Translations under genes and position numbers: made by a program
Shown here: positions 7,568-13,764 of the stretch, piece by piece
Position numbering within the stretch: position 1 is the stretch's first letter
How the letters are laid out: the number at the start of each line of letters is the position of its first letter
Notes under the pieces: model-generated
The model's input: the letters and a program-made list of their open reading frames with translations, nothing else
Told to the model about the DNA's origin: nothing
The model's database searches: none
NCBI RefSeq assembly: GCF_006517275.1
Contig: NZ_CP041190.1
Location: 1-19,450, forward strand
Length of the DNA: 19,450 bases
Source: Labrenzia sp. PHM005
GTDB lineage: Bacteria > Pseudomonadota > Alphaproteobacteria > Rhizobiales > Stappiaceae
Direction: 5' to 3'

Positions 7568-7602
7568 AACCTTACCGAAGTTTAATCCTTCGATAAGGTT
7601 CG
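7568..7602. repeat. Long hairpin with 14-base arms
   Basis: GAACCTTACCGAAG pairs with CTTCGATAAGGTTC across a 7-base loop with one mismatch. No T tract follows on either strand, so it does not look like a simple intrinsic terminator. An operator, or a structured end of the accessory region, is possible. Confidence 0.6.
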
Positions 7603-7734
7603 TGTAAGAATGGGTTCGATACAGTCTAATTGTCGGCGGCCAGAGAGGTCGTCAACCACGCAAAGTAAACTCAAGTGCGATGGATCTACCAAGTCCAGAC
7701 CATTTGAAAGCCAAATTCGTGAGGAGATTAGGCT

Positions 7735-8121
7735 ATGAAAATGAAATTGATTATTGCTGTAGCAACTATTTCAATGTCTGCCACAAGTGCATTTGCTAGT
7801 TGTTCTTCAGGGTTTTTTACGAACGCCGCCTGTGAGATGGGGTGGATCGATAGGAATGCAGCGAATTTAATCGACCGGGGTCATGGTGCCCTTGGTTCAC
7901 CCATGGATCGTTTCGCTCAACGAATTGTTGACCGCATTCTGCCTGGCTCGAACCCAGGTTTTGGAAGGAACCAGCATTATAACGAGCGCTACACTGAGCC
8001 TCGTCGCATGATTGGTAATTACTGTGCAACTCAATACGGTCGCTTTGGTCCGGTTCAGCCCATGCCAGTCGGTTCATTCTGTGCTGACATATATGGCAAC
8101 AGGGGCCACATCGTTCGGTAA
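7735..8121 (+). CDS. Secreted cysteine-containing protein of unknown function
   Basis: This 128-residue protein has a clear signal peptide: MKMK, a hydrophobic core, and likely cleavage after AFA near residue 21. The mature part has four cysteines (23, 33, 97, 116), which could form two disulfides in the periplasm. The C-terminal segment NYCATQYGRFGPVQPMPVGS, followed by Phe-Cys, resembles a short Cys-Tyr-Gly...PxPVGxxC motif seen in small secreted alphaproteobacterial proteins. I recall that pattern but cannot name the family. The ATG has GAGGAG about nine bases upstream. It is a single gene with its own terminator at 8205-8230, on the opposite strand to both flanking clusters. Confidence 0.75.
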   Translation: MKMKLIIAVATISMSATSAFASCSSGFFTNAACEMGWIDRNAANLIDRGHGALGSPMDRFAQRIVDRILPGSNPGFGRNQHYNERYTEPRRMIGNYCATQYGRFGPVQPMPVGSFCADIYGNRGHIVR

Positions 8122-8204
8122 TTCAAACTTAAAAGCAGCTAGAGAGAGCACTCCTTTGGTGGAGATGATTAAGGCAACAAAAGACACATTTCGAACCTAG
8201 ATAA

Positions 8205-8230
8205 GGGGAGGAGTTTTTTTACTCCTTCCT
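8205..8230 (+). terminator. Probable terminator of the secreted-protein gene
   Basis: GGGAGGAGT pairs with ACTCCTTCC across a T6 loop, and the downstream bases are T-rich. It lies about 85 bases after the stop at 8121. Confidence 0.5.
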
Positions 8231-8477
8231 ATTCTTTGTTTCCGGGGTCTTTCAACGTATGTCCAAGCTATTGCTAAAGGTTGAAAGGCTTGGTCCCACG
8301 GCCCAGTTGGTAGCCCCGGAAGCATCACATTCGTATTGAGACCAGACGCGACAAGGTGTGAATAATAGTCCTGTTCTTCACTCGTCCTATTTCTTCGGCA
8401 AATGCGATGTTTATACCGGCACTCATGGACAGAAATGCAACAATCATCGACCGAAACATCAAATACTCTCGCGGCAA
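8231..8477. repeat. Gene-free stretch with an 8-base inverted repeat
   Basis: CTTTCAAC (8249-8256) and GTTGAAAG (8280-8287) form an inverted repeat with a 23-base spacer. The same arms occur as a compact palindrome at 12074-12090. No convincing gene is visible in the rest. Confidence 0.4.
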
Positions 8478-8828
8478 TTATTCAGGGCTATATGTTTTGT
8501 AGGTCCACATCCCGGTTGGATGCTCATTCATAAATTCCCGAATAGCGTCAGTCGGAATGAAAAGTTGCGACTGGCCGCCTGGATAGTAGGTGTTCTTCCC
8601 GCTCTTCATGTACCAGGCGCATCCACCATATCCGCCGGAAAGGTCGGTATAGAGCCGACCTGATGATGGTTTGGTCCCTGTGACCTTCGCAATCTCAAAC
8701 GTTAGTATTCCACCATGCGTGTTCCGGATGACGACCTCATCATCAGCCTGGACGCCTCGAAGGTATGCTTCGATTTTCTGTAAAGTCTGCCCCTCTGTGG
8801 GATCATCGGTTTTCGTGATTGCGTCCAT
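8478..8828 (-). CDS. Unknown small protein
   Basis: This 116-residue soluble protein is rich in Gly and Tyr in its middle (GRLYTDLSGGYGGCAWYM, residues about 57-74) and has no signal peptide or membrane helix. AGGAT lies about seven bases upstream of the ATG. The gene follows the one at 8860 by 31 bases on the same strand, so the two probably form an operon. The pattern of strands and a late helix suggests a small beta-rich fold, but no family is recognised. Confidence 0.65.
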   Translation of the reverse strand: MDAITKTDDPTEGQTLQKIEAYLRGVQADDEVVIRNTHGGILTFEIAKVTGTKPSSGRLYTDLSGGYGGCAWYMKSGKNTYYPGGQSQLFIPTDAIREFMNEHPTGMWTYKTYSPE

Positions 8829-8859
8829 GTAAATCCATCCTATCTGCCGTGATCTTCAA

Positions 8860-9453
8860 TCACTTTGTACTAATCTGTGCGAAGGTCGCCGCTGCTGTCT
8901 TCTTCGCCACTGGTTTGATAGGAGGAACAGGCGGCGGTTCCGGCATATCCGCATCCACATCCTTGGCCCCGACTTCGATTCCCCGTTCCACAAGGGCGTT
9001 ATATTTATCAGTCGTTAGACCTGGCTGCCCCTTATCCTTAAGGCGCTTTAATGCAAGATGCGGGTTTACAATAACAGCGTGCGCATGTTTGCCCGATGTC
9101 CCACCCGCCGTGTAAATGAACCCCAACTCTGCCAAAGATTCTATCCGCTGAACCCACGTCCGTTTTGCTCTCTGGCCTGTAAAGCCAGCATGAAATGCAT
9201 GAACATCCGGATTATTGAGGGGCACATACATCTCATCATAAGCCCGGCCCCAAAGCTCCAAATAGGTTGAGCTGGCCGGAGCGCCTTTCGTGAGATCGTC
9301 GATAATCGACATGACCAAGGGCATTGTACGGGGAATAGTGGTGAACCCATCATATTTCTGCCGCGCCCAAAGCTCTTCTTCCTTTAAATCAGGGAAAAGC
9401 TTGGCTCTAAGCTCCAAGGTCCGGGATTTGATTTTTGTCTGCCGCCTTGCCAT
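8860..9453 (-). CDS. Conserved plasmid protein, probable winged-helix type
   Basis: This 197-residue protein has a conserved core, DGFTTIPRTMPLVMSIIDDL (residues about 35-54), then TYLELWGRAYDE and GFTGQRAKRTWVQRIESLAELGFI, ending in a Pro/Ala/Lys-rich tail. From memory, proteins with this pattern are common uncharacterised passengers on plasmids and genomic islands. The helix, strand and TW-x2-RI-x2-L arrangement resembles a winged-helix DNA-binding fold. The ATG has AAAGG six bases upstream, and a GC-rich hairpin lies in the leader (9479-9501). It is likely transcribed with the gene at 8478. A control or replication-accessory role is inference. Confidence 0.75.
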   Translation of the reverse strand: MARRQTKIKSRTLELRAKLFPDLKEEELWARQKYDGFTTIPRTMPLVMSIIDDLTKGAPASSTYLELWGRAYDEMYVPLNNPDVHAFHAGFTGQRAKRTWVQRIESLAELGFIYTAGGTSGKHAHAVIVNPHLALKRLKDKGQPGLTTDKYNALVERGIEVGAKDVDADMPEPPPVPPIKPVAKKTAAATFAQISTK

Positions 9454-9478
9454 GCGTTACCTTTCTTCATAGGGAAAT

Positions 9479-9501
9479 GGGCCAGGTTTGGACCCTGGCC
9501 C
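9479..9501 (-). promoter_or_regulatory. GC-rich leader hairpin
   Basis: GGGCCAGG and CCTGGCCC pair perfectly across a 7-base loop, 25 bases upstream of the gene starting at 9453. It could act as an attenuator or operator. There is no T tract after it on the minus strand. Confidence 0.5.
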
Positions 9502-9572
9502 TGCGCCGAAAGTGCCGTCACAGGATGTGGAGACCCGCAACATTTCCGCTGTTCTCAGCATAGATTTAATGT

Positions 9573-9616
9573 ATTGAAAAAATCCTTATTTTTCAATGAC
9601 TTATAAATTTTAAGTC
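9573..9616. repeat. Two adjacent AT-rich hairpins
   Basis: ATTGAAAAA/TTTTTCAAT (9573-9581 and 9589-9597, loop 7) is followed at once by GACTTA/TAAGTC (9598-9603 and 9611-9616). They lie in the 356-base gap between two minus-strand genes and may end transcription of the upstream Abi gene. Confidence 0.45.
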
Positions 9617-9670
9617 GAATTTCGCCTTTCCGCGCATGCCTTTTTGGGAAATTGAGAAGGAAATTTAATT

Positions 9671-9691
9671 CCAACTCAGAGTCTGAGTTGG
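9671..9691. repeat. Perfect 21-base palindrome
   Basis: CCAACTCAGA and TCTGAGTTGG are perfect inverted arms around a single G. It is the strongest candidate for a protein-binding operator in the 9454-9809 gap. No gene is seen in this gap. Confidence 0.5.
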
Positions 9692-9744
9692 TTTCTGGGG
9701 TATGGAATTCAACCACATATTGTGAGACTTATGAAGAAATAACG

Positions 9745-9798
9745 GTGCTCGCCGTGCTCCACGTTCTCGCCGTCCTCGACGTGCTCACTGTGCTCAGA
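9745..9798. repeat. Six tandem 9-base repeats
   Basis: Six units of the form GTGCTCnnn (variants GTTCTC and GTCCTC) run without gaps. The array ends 11 bases before the stop of the Abi gene at 9810. Both strands stay open through it, giving low-complexity peptides, but neither reads like a protein. Confidence 0.7.
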
Positions 9799-9809
9799 AG
9801 CGTTTTCCG

Positions 9810-10790
9810 TTACCCAGTCCAAATCACCTGCTGTTCCCAGCCATCGGCAAACCCGGCGTTCTTTAGCGAAACATAGGCATTGTCCGGAAACGTGCCCAAA
9901 TGCTCCAACAAGAATAGGCACCAGGAGGAATTCGGATTAATCACGCCGACCATGTGACGCATTATCGCTAGGGCGGCATAGACACGCGTCTGAGCCCTTC
10001 TGTCCGCCTGGATGTGGTCAAAGGCCGGAATATCCCCCGGCCCAGCCATACGAGGGATATTCACCAGCGGTTTGTTCCAAAGCCGGGAATGATGCGCACA
10101 GATGTTCCGAACATCATTGAGAACACGAACCCACGTTTCGAAGATCCTTCCATCCGGCACACCGTAACTTTGCGCAATAGCGTCTCTGTCAGCCTGCAAG
10201 AGACCAGCATAGAGGTGCGATAGGGCTCCAAAGTCCCAGAGCTCCGCAGCCACCCATATTGGCATGTCTGCGCCTGGATATTTGCGCCGGAAGTGCTGCG
10301 CGAAATCCTCTCGGGATCTCACAGCTTTTCCATCCAAGATCCGGAGCCACTTTTCATGTTCGGTTTCGGCTTGCGGATTACGGCGACGACGGGAGAAATG
10401 CCCGTGAAGCTGCGCAGGATCTCTGTGTGCTAGGGGAGCACGTTGGCCAAGCAGGATTGCAAGATCCGCCCGCAAGGCAATTTCGATACGTTCAAGGGCA
10501 TCGAGCGCCATCAAACGTAGTTTCTTATCGAAGATATAGAGATCCAGGGCATGACTGAAATGTGTGCCTGGCTTGAAGGTATCCAGGATCGTTGTTCGTT
10601 GCCTGCCCGTGTTGGGATCAGTAATGGTTTGGCTTTCCCGAAAAGGATACCAATACGCACTAAGGCGATAATAGTTGATGTGGGAGAGGTAGGATTTCGC
10701 TCTTTGCTCGTCCGTAATTTCCATTCCGCGCTGTTTTAAAAGCGCAACTTGGTCATCAAGAGATAGGAATGGTTTCGGATATAGAGCCAC
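9810..10790 (-). CDS. Abi-family protein (AbiD/AbiF type, HEPN)
   Basis: This 326-residue protein carries the complete family pattern. YPKPFLSLDDQVALLKQRGM opens it near residue 4, then INYYRLSAYWYPF (38-50), FDKKLRLMALDALERIEIALR (87-107), and the signature VRNICAHHSRLWNK (227-240) with the HEPN R-x4-H motif at Arg228-His233. It starts at a GTG, chosen because the domain begins at once after it; no ribosome site is clear. The family gives abortive infection against phages through an RNase-like HEPN fold. It is distinct in sequence from the Abi protein at 5970-6881. A nested hairpin lies only eight bases upstream (10798-10864), which could control it. Confidence 0.9.
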   Translation of the reverse strand: MALYPKPFLSLDDQVALLKQRGMEITDEQRAKSYLSHINYYRLSAYWYPFRESQTITDPNTGRQRTTILDTFKPGTHFSHALDLYIFDKKLRLMALDALERIEIALRADLAILLGQRAPLAHRDPAQLHGHFSRRRRNPQAETEHEKWLRILDGKAVRSREDFAQHFRRKYPGADMPIWVAAELWDFGALSHLYAGLLQADRDAIAQSYGVPDGRIFETWVRVLNDVRNICAHHSRLWNKPLVNIPRMAGPGDIPAFDHIQADRRAQTRVYAALAIMRHMVGVINPNSSWCLFLLEHLGTFPDNAYVSLKNAGFADGWEQQVIWTG

Positions 10791-10797
10791 AATTCAA

Positions 10798-10864
10798 ATA
10801 TTAGAAATAAGAAGACCGACCCGTACACAGAGTGCAGTGGGGCCGGTCATGTCCCCTCTAATAT
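10798..10864 (-). ncRNA. Nested hairpin element directly upstream of the Abi gene
   Basis: The outer arms ATATTAG/CTAATAT (10798-10804 and 10858-10864) and inner arms GACCGACCC/GGGGCCGGTC (10814-10822 and 10839-10848) share one centre. They form a single folded unit of 67 bases. It sits between the 39-residue peptide gene and the GTG start of the Abi gene on the same strand. It may be a structured RNA, an attenuator or an operator. The RNA assignment is inference. Confidence 0.4.
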
Positions 10865-10942
10865 GGGTGATTTTCGACCATCATTGCAAGAAAAATCCGC
10901 ACCAATTACAAATCCTGATAAAAGATTCATTATTTCAAAGCC

Positions 10943-11062
10943 TTACACCAGAAATAGAACAAGAACTAATGCTGCTCCGATGAAGATAGCCCATTTGCCT
11001 TTTGCTCGAAATGCAAACCCTCCAGGCATTTGAAAGTCCAAGCTATTTTGCTCTTTGTCCAT
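10943..11062 (-). CDS. 39-residue tail-anchored membrane peptide
   Basis: The ATG at 11062 has GAGGT nine bases upstream. The product starts MDKEQNSLDFQMPGG, has a basic stretch (RAKGK) and ends in one hydrophobic helix WAIFIGAALVLVLFLV at the very C-terminus. The layout (polar head, basic collar, terminal helix) is typical of a real single-pass small membrane protein. It lies 80 bases downstream of the HUH gene on the same strand and about 150 bases upstream of the Abi gene. Its role is unknown; a toxin, or a small phage-like membrane protein alongside the rolling-circle-like gene, is conceivable. Confidence 0.6.
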   Translation of the reverse strand: MDKEQNSLDFQMPGGFAFRAKGKWAIFIGAALVLVLFLV

Positions 11063-11142
11063 AATCGATACACCTCACTAATGTTTGGGTAAGGATTATG
11101 GCAGGAGCTTATTTGGAGAACATTAACGCAGCCTTCGACGCT

Positions 11143-11766
11143 TCAAGAAGGAAACTGCCAGATACGGCCTTTCTGGTGGTCATTGCGATGGTATTTCGCC
11201 TTGAAGCCCACAGCCTCACGAGAGGCCTTGCTGATTGCAGTACTGACGGTGACCCGCCGTCCGTAAATCCGGCCTTGTGGTGCAGAGATCTGATTGAGAT
11301 TGAAGTGCTCCGCGTAGAGCGGATCAACACCCTTGTTGCAGTAGTTTGCCACGCGTTTGTCAGTGCCCGGCGTGATACGCTCAGTCTTGATGTCGTAAGG
11401 CTGCAAGTCACCTGTGACCTTTTCCACCCACTTTGGGAGCTTTTTTTGAAACTCCGCTAACATGGCGTCCGGTATATGCAACACCCAATTTACGTGCACC
11501 GCCCCAGTGGGGGCTTCAAATGTGTATGTATAGATTGGTGGCAGCATGGCACAGTTGTTTTTCTTCTGGTGATAGCTGTACCAATTCCGAAATTTCCGCC
11601 TAATTTTCGTAAACTGAGTTGTCACACTCGCACTATCCTGATCACGCAGATGCAGGACAGTGTAGGTGTTCATCGGATGCCCGGTATTCTTGGCAAAGTC
11701 AAAGGCGTGAAAGACATTTGCGGCTGCGCGCCTACCAATATGCTCAGTATAGCTTTTTTTGGTCAC
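11143..11766 (-). CDS. HUH/rolling-circle Rep-like protein
   Basis: This 207-residue protein resembles a family of single-gene HUH-endonuclease-like proteins scattered in alphaproteobacterial genomes and plasmids. The segments are RRKFRNWYSYHQKK (56-69), a strand YTYTFEAPTGAVHVNWVLHIP (79-99) where the metal-binding histidines are expected (His91, His97), LPKWVEKVTGD (110-120), RVANYCNKGVDP (138-149) with candidate catalytic Tyr142 and Lys145, and PQGRIYGRR (163-171). HUH proteins nick one strand through the tyrosine to start rolling-circle replication or transposition. In the HxH position an Asn (Asn93) replaces the second His, so activity is uncertain. The start is a GTG at 11766 with a weak ribosome site. 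A hairpin that might be its target lies upstream at 11908-11925. Confidence 0.65.
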   Translation of the reverse strand: MTKKSYTEHIGRRAAANVFHAFDFAKNTGHPMNTYTVLHLRDQDSASVTTQFTKIRRKFRNWYSYHQKKNNCAMLPPIYTYTFEAPTGAVHVNWVLHIPDAMLAEFQKKLPKWVEKVTGDLQPYDIKTERITPGTDKRVANYCNKGVDPLYAEHFNLNQISAPQGRIYGRRVTVSTAISKASREAVGFKAKYHRNDHQKGRIWQFPS

Positions 11767-11907
11767 ACTACGTCCACTTATTACTAAATATGTCCAGTCG
11801 CCCTCCCTCGTCGTTCATATGTGGCGATTCGGAACAAAATGGCAACATTATTACGTAAATGACCCACAGGAAACGGAAAATACTTCGATTGGATTTCCTG
11901 CATGCAT

Positions 11908-11925
11908 TGCCAACTTACGTTGGCA
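11908..11925. repeat. Perfect hairpin, candidate nick region
   Basis: TGCCAAC and GTTGGCA pair perfectly around a TTAC loop. It lies upstream of the HUH gene, where a double-strand origin would be expected, but no known nick motif is recognised. Confidence 0.4.
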
Positions 11926-11991
11926 GAAGCGTAGAGTTTGTATGATTGATCACTATTCCACATGTGAACAATTACCCCGTATTTGCCTTAC

Positions 11992-12007
11992 ACCCCTTCC
12001 AAGGGGT
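11992..12007. repeat. Perfect inverted repeat ACCCCTT/AAGGGGT
   Basis: Seven-base arms with a two-base centre. Possibly an operator for the downstream operon or the HUH gene. Confidence 0.45.
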
Positions 12008-12073
12008 CGAAGATCCTGCCGTATGGGATGCCGGATAAAAAATTTTGACCCGGCGAATTGAAATAGTGCTGAT

Positions 12074-12090
12074 CTTTCAACGGTTGAAAG
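12074..12090. repeat. Palindrome CTTTCAAC/GTTGAAAG
   Basis: Seventeen bases, eight-base arms around one G. The same arms, spaced wider, occur at 8249-8287. It lies about 110 bases upstream of the operon at 12200. Confidence 0.45.
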
Positions 12091-12199
12091 CTTCCAGTTC
12101 GGAATCAGGAATTGCATTCCAAAAGCTTTGAATCATGGGTTGGTAGCCTAGAGGAAGCGGGGCGCTAAAGTATCAGCTTTCCATCGGCAAGAGGCCACC

Positions 12200-12571
12200 A
12201 TGAGCCAGTTTCATGACCATGAAACGGGGCAACAGCTCCGTTGTGCCTGCACCAATGTAATCGGCTTCTGGCAGCTCTTACACTGCGAGCACACGACTAG
12301 CGGTAAGCCCATTTGCCCGATCAAGCGCATGGCCTGGCGCGCGCACCTGACAGGCTGCGCGGCCAATCTGGCCGAATTTGTCATCAAGCACGACAGGGAT
12401 ATAGCGCGGGGCTTTTTGGAAGACCCTCGCCGAATGCCAGAAATCATAGGCAAAGCCCTAGGCATTAGGGCGATTGTCAATGTGGGCGAACGCCTAGAAA
12501 TCGAAGACCAGCTTGAGGACTGCGCTTCAAAATTTGCGATCCAACTGCTGGGGGCTTTGAAATGCAAATGA
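12200..12571 (+). CDS. Unknown protein, first of a three-gene operon
   Basis: This 123-residue soluble protein has several cysteines and histidines near the N-terminus (CACTN, LLHCEH, KPIC), which might bind a metal, then a helical C-terminal half. AAGAGG lies upstream of the ATG. The next start lies within its end (overlap 12562-12571), so the genes are translationally coupled. The family is not recognised. It lies between the HUH gene and the replication origin, so a plasmid-maintenance role is possible, from context only. Confidence 0.65.
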   Translation: MSQFHDHETGQQLRCACTNVIGFWQLLHCEHTTSGKPICPIKRMAWRAHLTGCAANLAEFVIKHDRDIARGFLEDPRRMPEIIGKALGIRAIVNVGERLEIEDQLEDCASKFAIQLLGALKCK

Positions 12572-12828
12572 CGAAAAGCGACCGCGATATGAATCATCTT
12601 CTGGAACGAATGCACACCTGCTCCGGAACGGTGATCATGACCGATAAGGCGTTGAATGATCCTGACGAGGATGAACCGGAGTTTCTGGAACTGGCTGCGA
12701 AACTCAGGGAAGAACATTCCTTGTTGCTGGCGCAGCTATACAACGAGTTCATCTGCGAAGTTCTCGAACGGCGGCGAACAACAGGCGATTTTCAATACCC
12801 GTTTGAGCCGCTCGGTTCGGGGTCTTAG
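12562..12828 (+). CDS. Unknown small acidic protein, second of the operon
   Basis: This 88-residue, mostly helical protein has an acidic stretch DPDEDEPEFLELAAKLREEH (residues about 33-52). It overlaps the first gene by ten bases, and its TAG is followed immediately by the ATG of the third gene. An in-frame ATG at 12568 is an alternative start. No signal peptide, membrane helix or known motif is seen. Confidence 0.6.
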   Translation: MQMTKSDRDMNHLLERMHTCSGTVIMTDKALNDPDEDEPEFLELAAKLREEHSLLLAQLYNEFICEVLERRRTTGDFQYPFEPLGSGS

Positions 12829-13161
12829 ATGGACAATGAAAGCCTAGAAACGGCTATTATTTCAGCTAGTGCGCGGGTGCTGCTGAATTATAAAATCCAT
12901 CGTGATCCGCGCATTGATTTCGGATCATTAAACCGCCCCATCTGCGCGGGGTTTGAACTGGCGGCTCTAACCGTAACCGCAATCAATACCTTGAAACTCG
13001 ATCATCCAGATAAGACCGAGCAAATTGAAGAGATTGAAAAAATCACGGAACTTATTCTGTCGAGTCCAAGTGATCACATCGGTTTGTCGACACTGGATCA
13101 TGACATGAAAAGGTTGGCAGATAACTGCATAGAGCTTTTTAATCCCGATTATTCGGGTTGA
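12829..13161 (+). CDS. Unknown small protein, third of the operon
   Basis: This 110-residue protein starts on the base after the previous stop, so translation is probably by re-initiation. The sequence suggests an all-helical fold (ELAALTVTAINTLKLD; QIEEIEKITELIL). The stretch NYKIHRDPRIDFGSLN is more polar. No family is recognised. The operon ends just before the hairpin-rich origin region. Confidence 0.6.
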   Translation: MDNESLETAIISASARVLLNYKIHRDPRIDFGSLNRPICAGFELAALTVTAINTLKLDHPDKTEQIEEIEKITELILSSPSDHIGLSTLDHDMKRLADNCIELFNPDYSG

Positions 13162-13605
13162 GGGTTGTTTGTTTTCCCTGCTTTTCGGAGCCGCTTTCGC
13201 TTGAGTGTCGTTCCGTCACACATGGTTCTGAGCACAAGGGCAAGGAGCGTAAGCGTCCCTTGTGGTCATGGTTCTGGGTGATGGATCGTAAACGTCGAAA
13301 GAGGCGTAAGGCTGGGAAATTCCCCTGCTTTTTGGTGAGCGTGAGCGAGCTAATGAGAGAAATTTGTTTCGCGGGGCGCGTAGCGCCCATGAGGGCGAAA
13401 CTCCGTTAAAGTATCCGCGTAAGCGGATTCCGTTTATGCCGCCGTATAGGCGGCTATGTTTGAAAAGACAAAATAGCTGGAAATATTTTGTAGAAAGTAG
13501 CCAAGAGGCTATGTGTTTTAATTGTGTTTGAATCTGTGTTTCCGATTTATGGGAAATGACAAGTGTTTGTAAAAAAAGAAAAAACAAGCGCCCACGGCAT
13601 ATATT
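13162..13605. repeat. Hairpin-rich, gene-free region beside the origin
   Basis: Five compact hairpins lie here: CACAAGGG/CCCTTGTG (13233-13264), GGGCGC/GCGCCC (13374-13388, 3-base loop), ATCCGC/GCGGAT (13413-13428), GCCGCC/GGCGGC (13438-13454) and TAGCC/GGCTA (13498-13511). An A-rich stretch (13570-13586) follows and may be the DNA-unwinding element. An open frame at 13158-13409 has odd composition and a TTG start, and I do not call it. Confidence 0.6.
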
Positions 13606-13764
13606 CATGTGTAAAATGACGAAAATACATGTGTGAAATGACGAAGCCGCATGTGTGAAATGACGAATAGGGCACAAAAGTTATCCGCACGGAATTCATG
13701 TGTGAAATGACGAATTTCTTGACCTATGTGTAAAATGACGAAAGTCTGTGTGTGAAATGACGAA
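13546..13764 (+). other. Iteron replication origin (oriV)
   Basis: Six direct repeats of the form (C)ATGTGTRAAATGACGAA start at 13606, 13628, 13650, 13697, 13725 and 13747, mostly at 22-base spacing, which is two helical turns. A decayed copy lies at 13546-13562. A DnaA box interrupts the array. The last iteron covers the start of the initiator gene, so initiator binding would also repress its own synthesis. This is standard for iteron plasmids. Confidence 0.9.
13681..13689 (+). promoter_or_regulatory. DnaA box
   Basis: TTATCCGCA differs from the TTATCCACA consensus at one base and lies in the wide gap between iterons three and four. Confidence 0.65.

Larger units (their letters stand above)
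7393..7734. other. Gene-free stretch with a possible fourth site and a long hairpin
   Basis: No convincing gene lies in these 342 bases. They hold a degenerate fourth site (7489-7514), a strong hairpin (7568-7602) and, at the right end, the ribosome site GAGGAG of the secreted-protein gene at 7735. Confidence 0.6.
11767..12199. other. Gene-free stretch with several hairpins
   Basis: I see no convincing gene in these 433 bases between the HUH gene (minus) and the operon starting at 12200 (plus). Four small inverted repeats are present: 11908-11925, 11992-12007, 12074-12090 and a looser AAGCTT-containing pair at 12084-12132. Promoters for both flanking units must lie here, but none is clear. 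Confidence 0.6.

Noticed and set aside
9690..9745. Further copy of the recombinase site (ACTTATGA)
   Set aside because: Only the core matches; the arms agree at about chance level.
9709..9921. Frame with a His/Glu-rich repeat (SEHSEH, GEHR)
   Set aside because: It arises from the 9-base tandem repeats and overlaps the Abi gene end; no ribosome site.
10878..10900. Possible recombinase site upstream of the second Abi gene (TTGCAA...GCACC)
   Set aside because: It lacks the TTATGA core and is several bases too short, so the second Abi gene cannot be counted as part of the array.
11759..12061. 100-residue plus-strand frame upstream of the HUH gene
   Set aside because: No ribosome site, odd Arg/Cys-rich ending, and it runs through hairpins; looks like chance.
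12211..12717. 168-residue minus-strand frame
   Set aside because: It lies opposite the tightly coupled genes at 12200-12828, which have a ribosome site and overlapping stops; it is their shadow.
13158..13409. 83-residue plus-strand frame beside the origin
   Set aside because: TTG start, extreme Lys/Arg and Trp runs caused by hairpin sequence, no recognisable fold.
13606..13764. CRISPR-like spaced direct repeats
   Set aside because: Repeat starts are mostly 22 bases apart with only about 4-base gaps, next to a replication initiator with a DnaA box; these are iterons and no cas gene is present.
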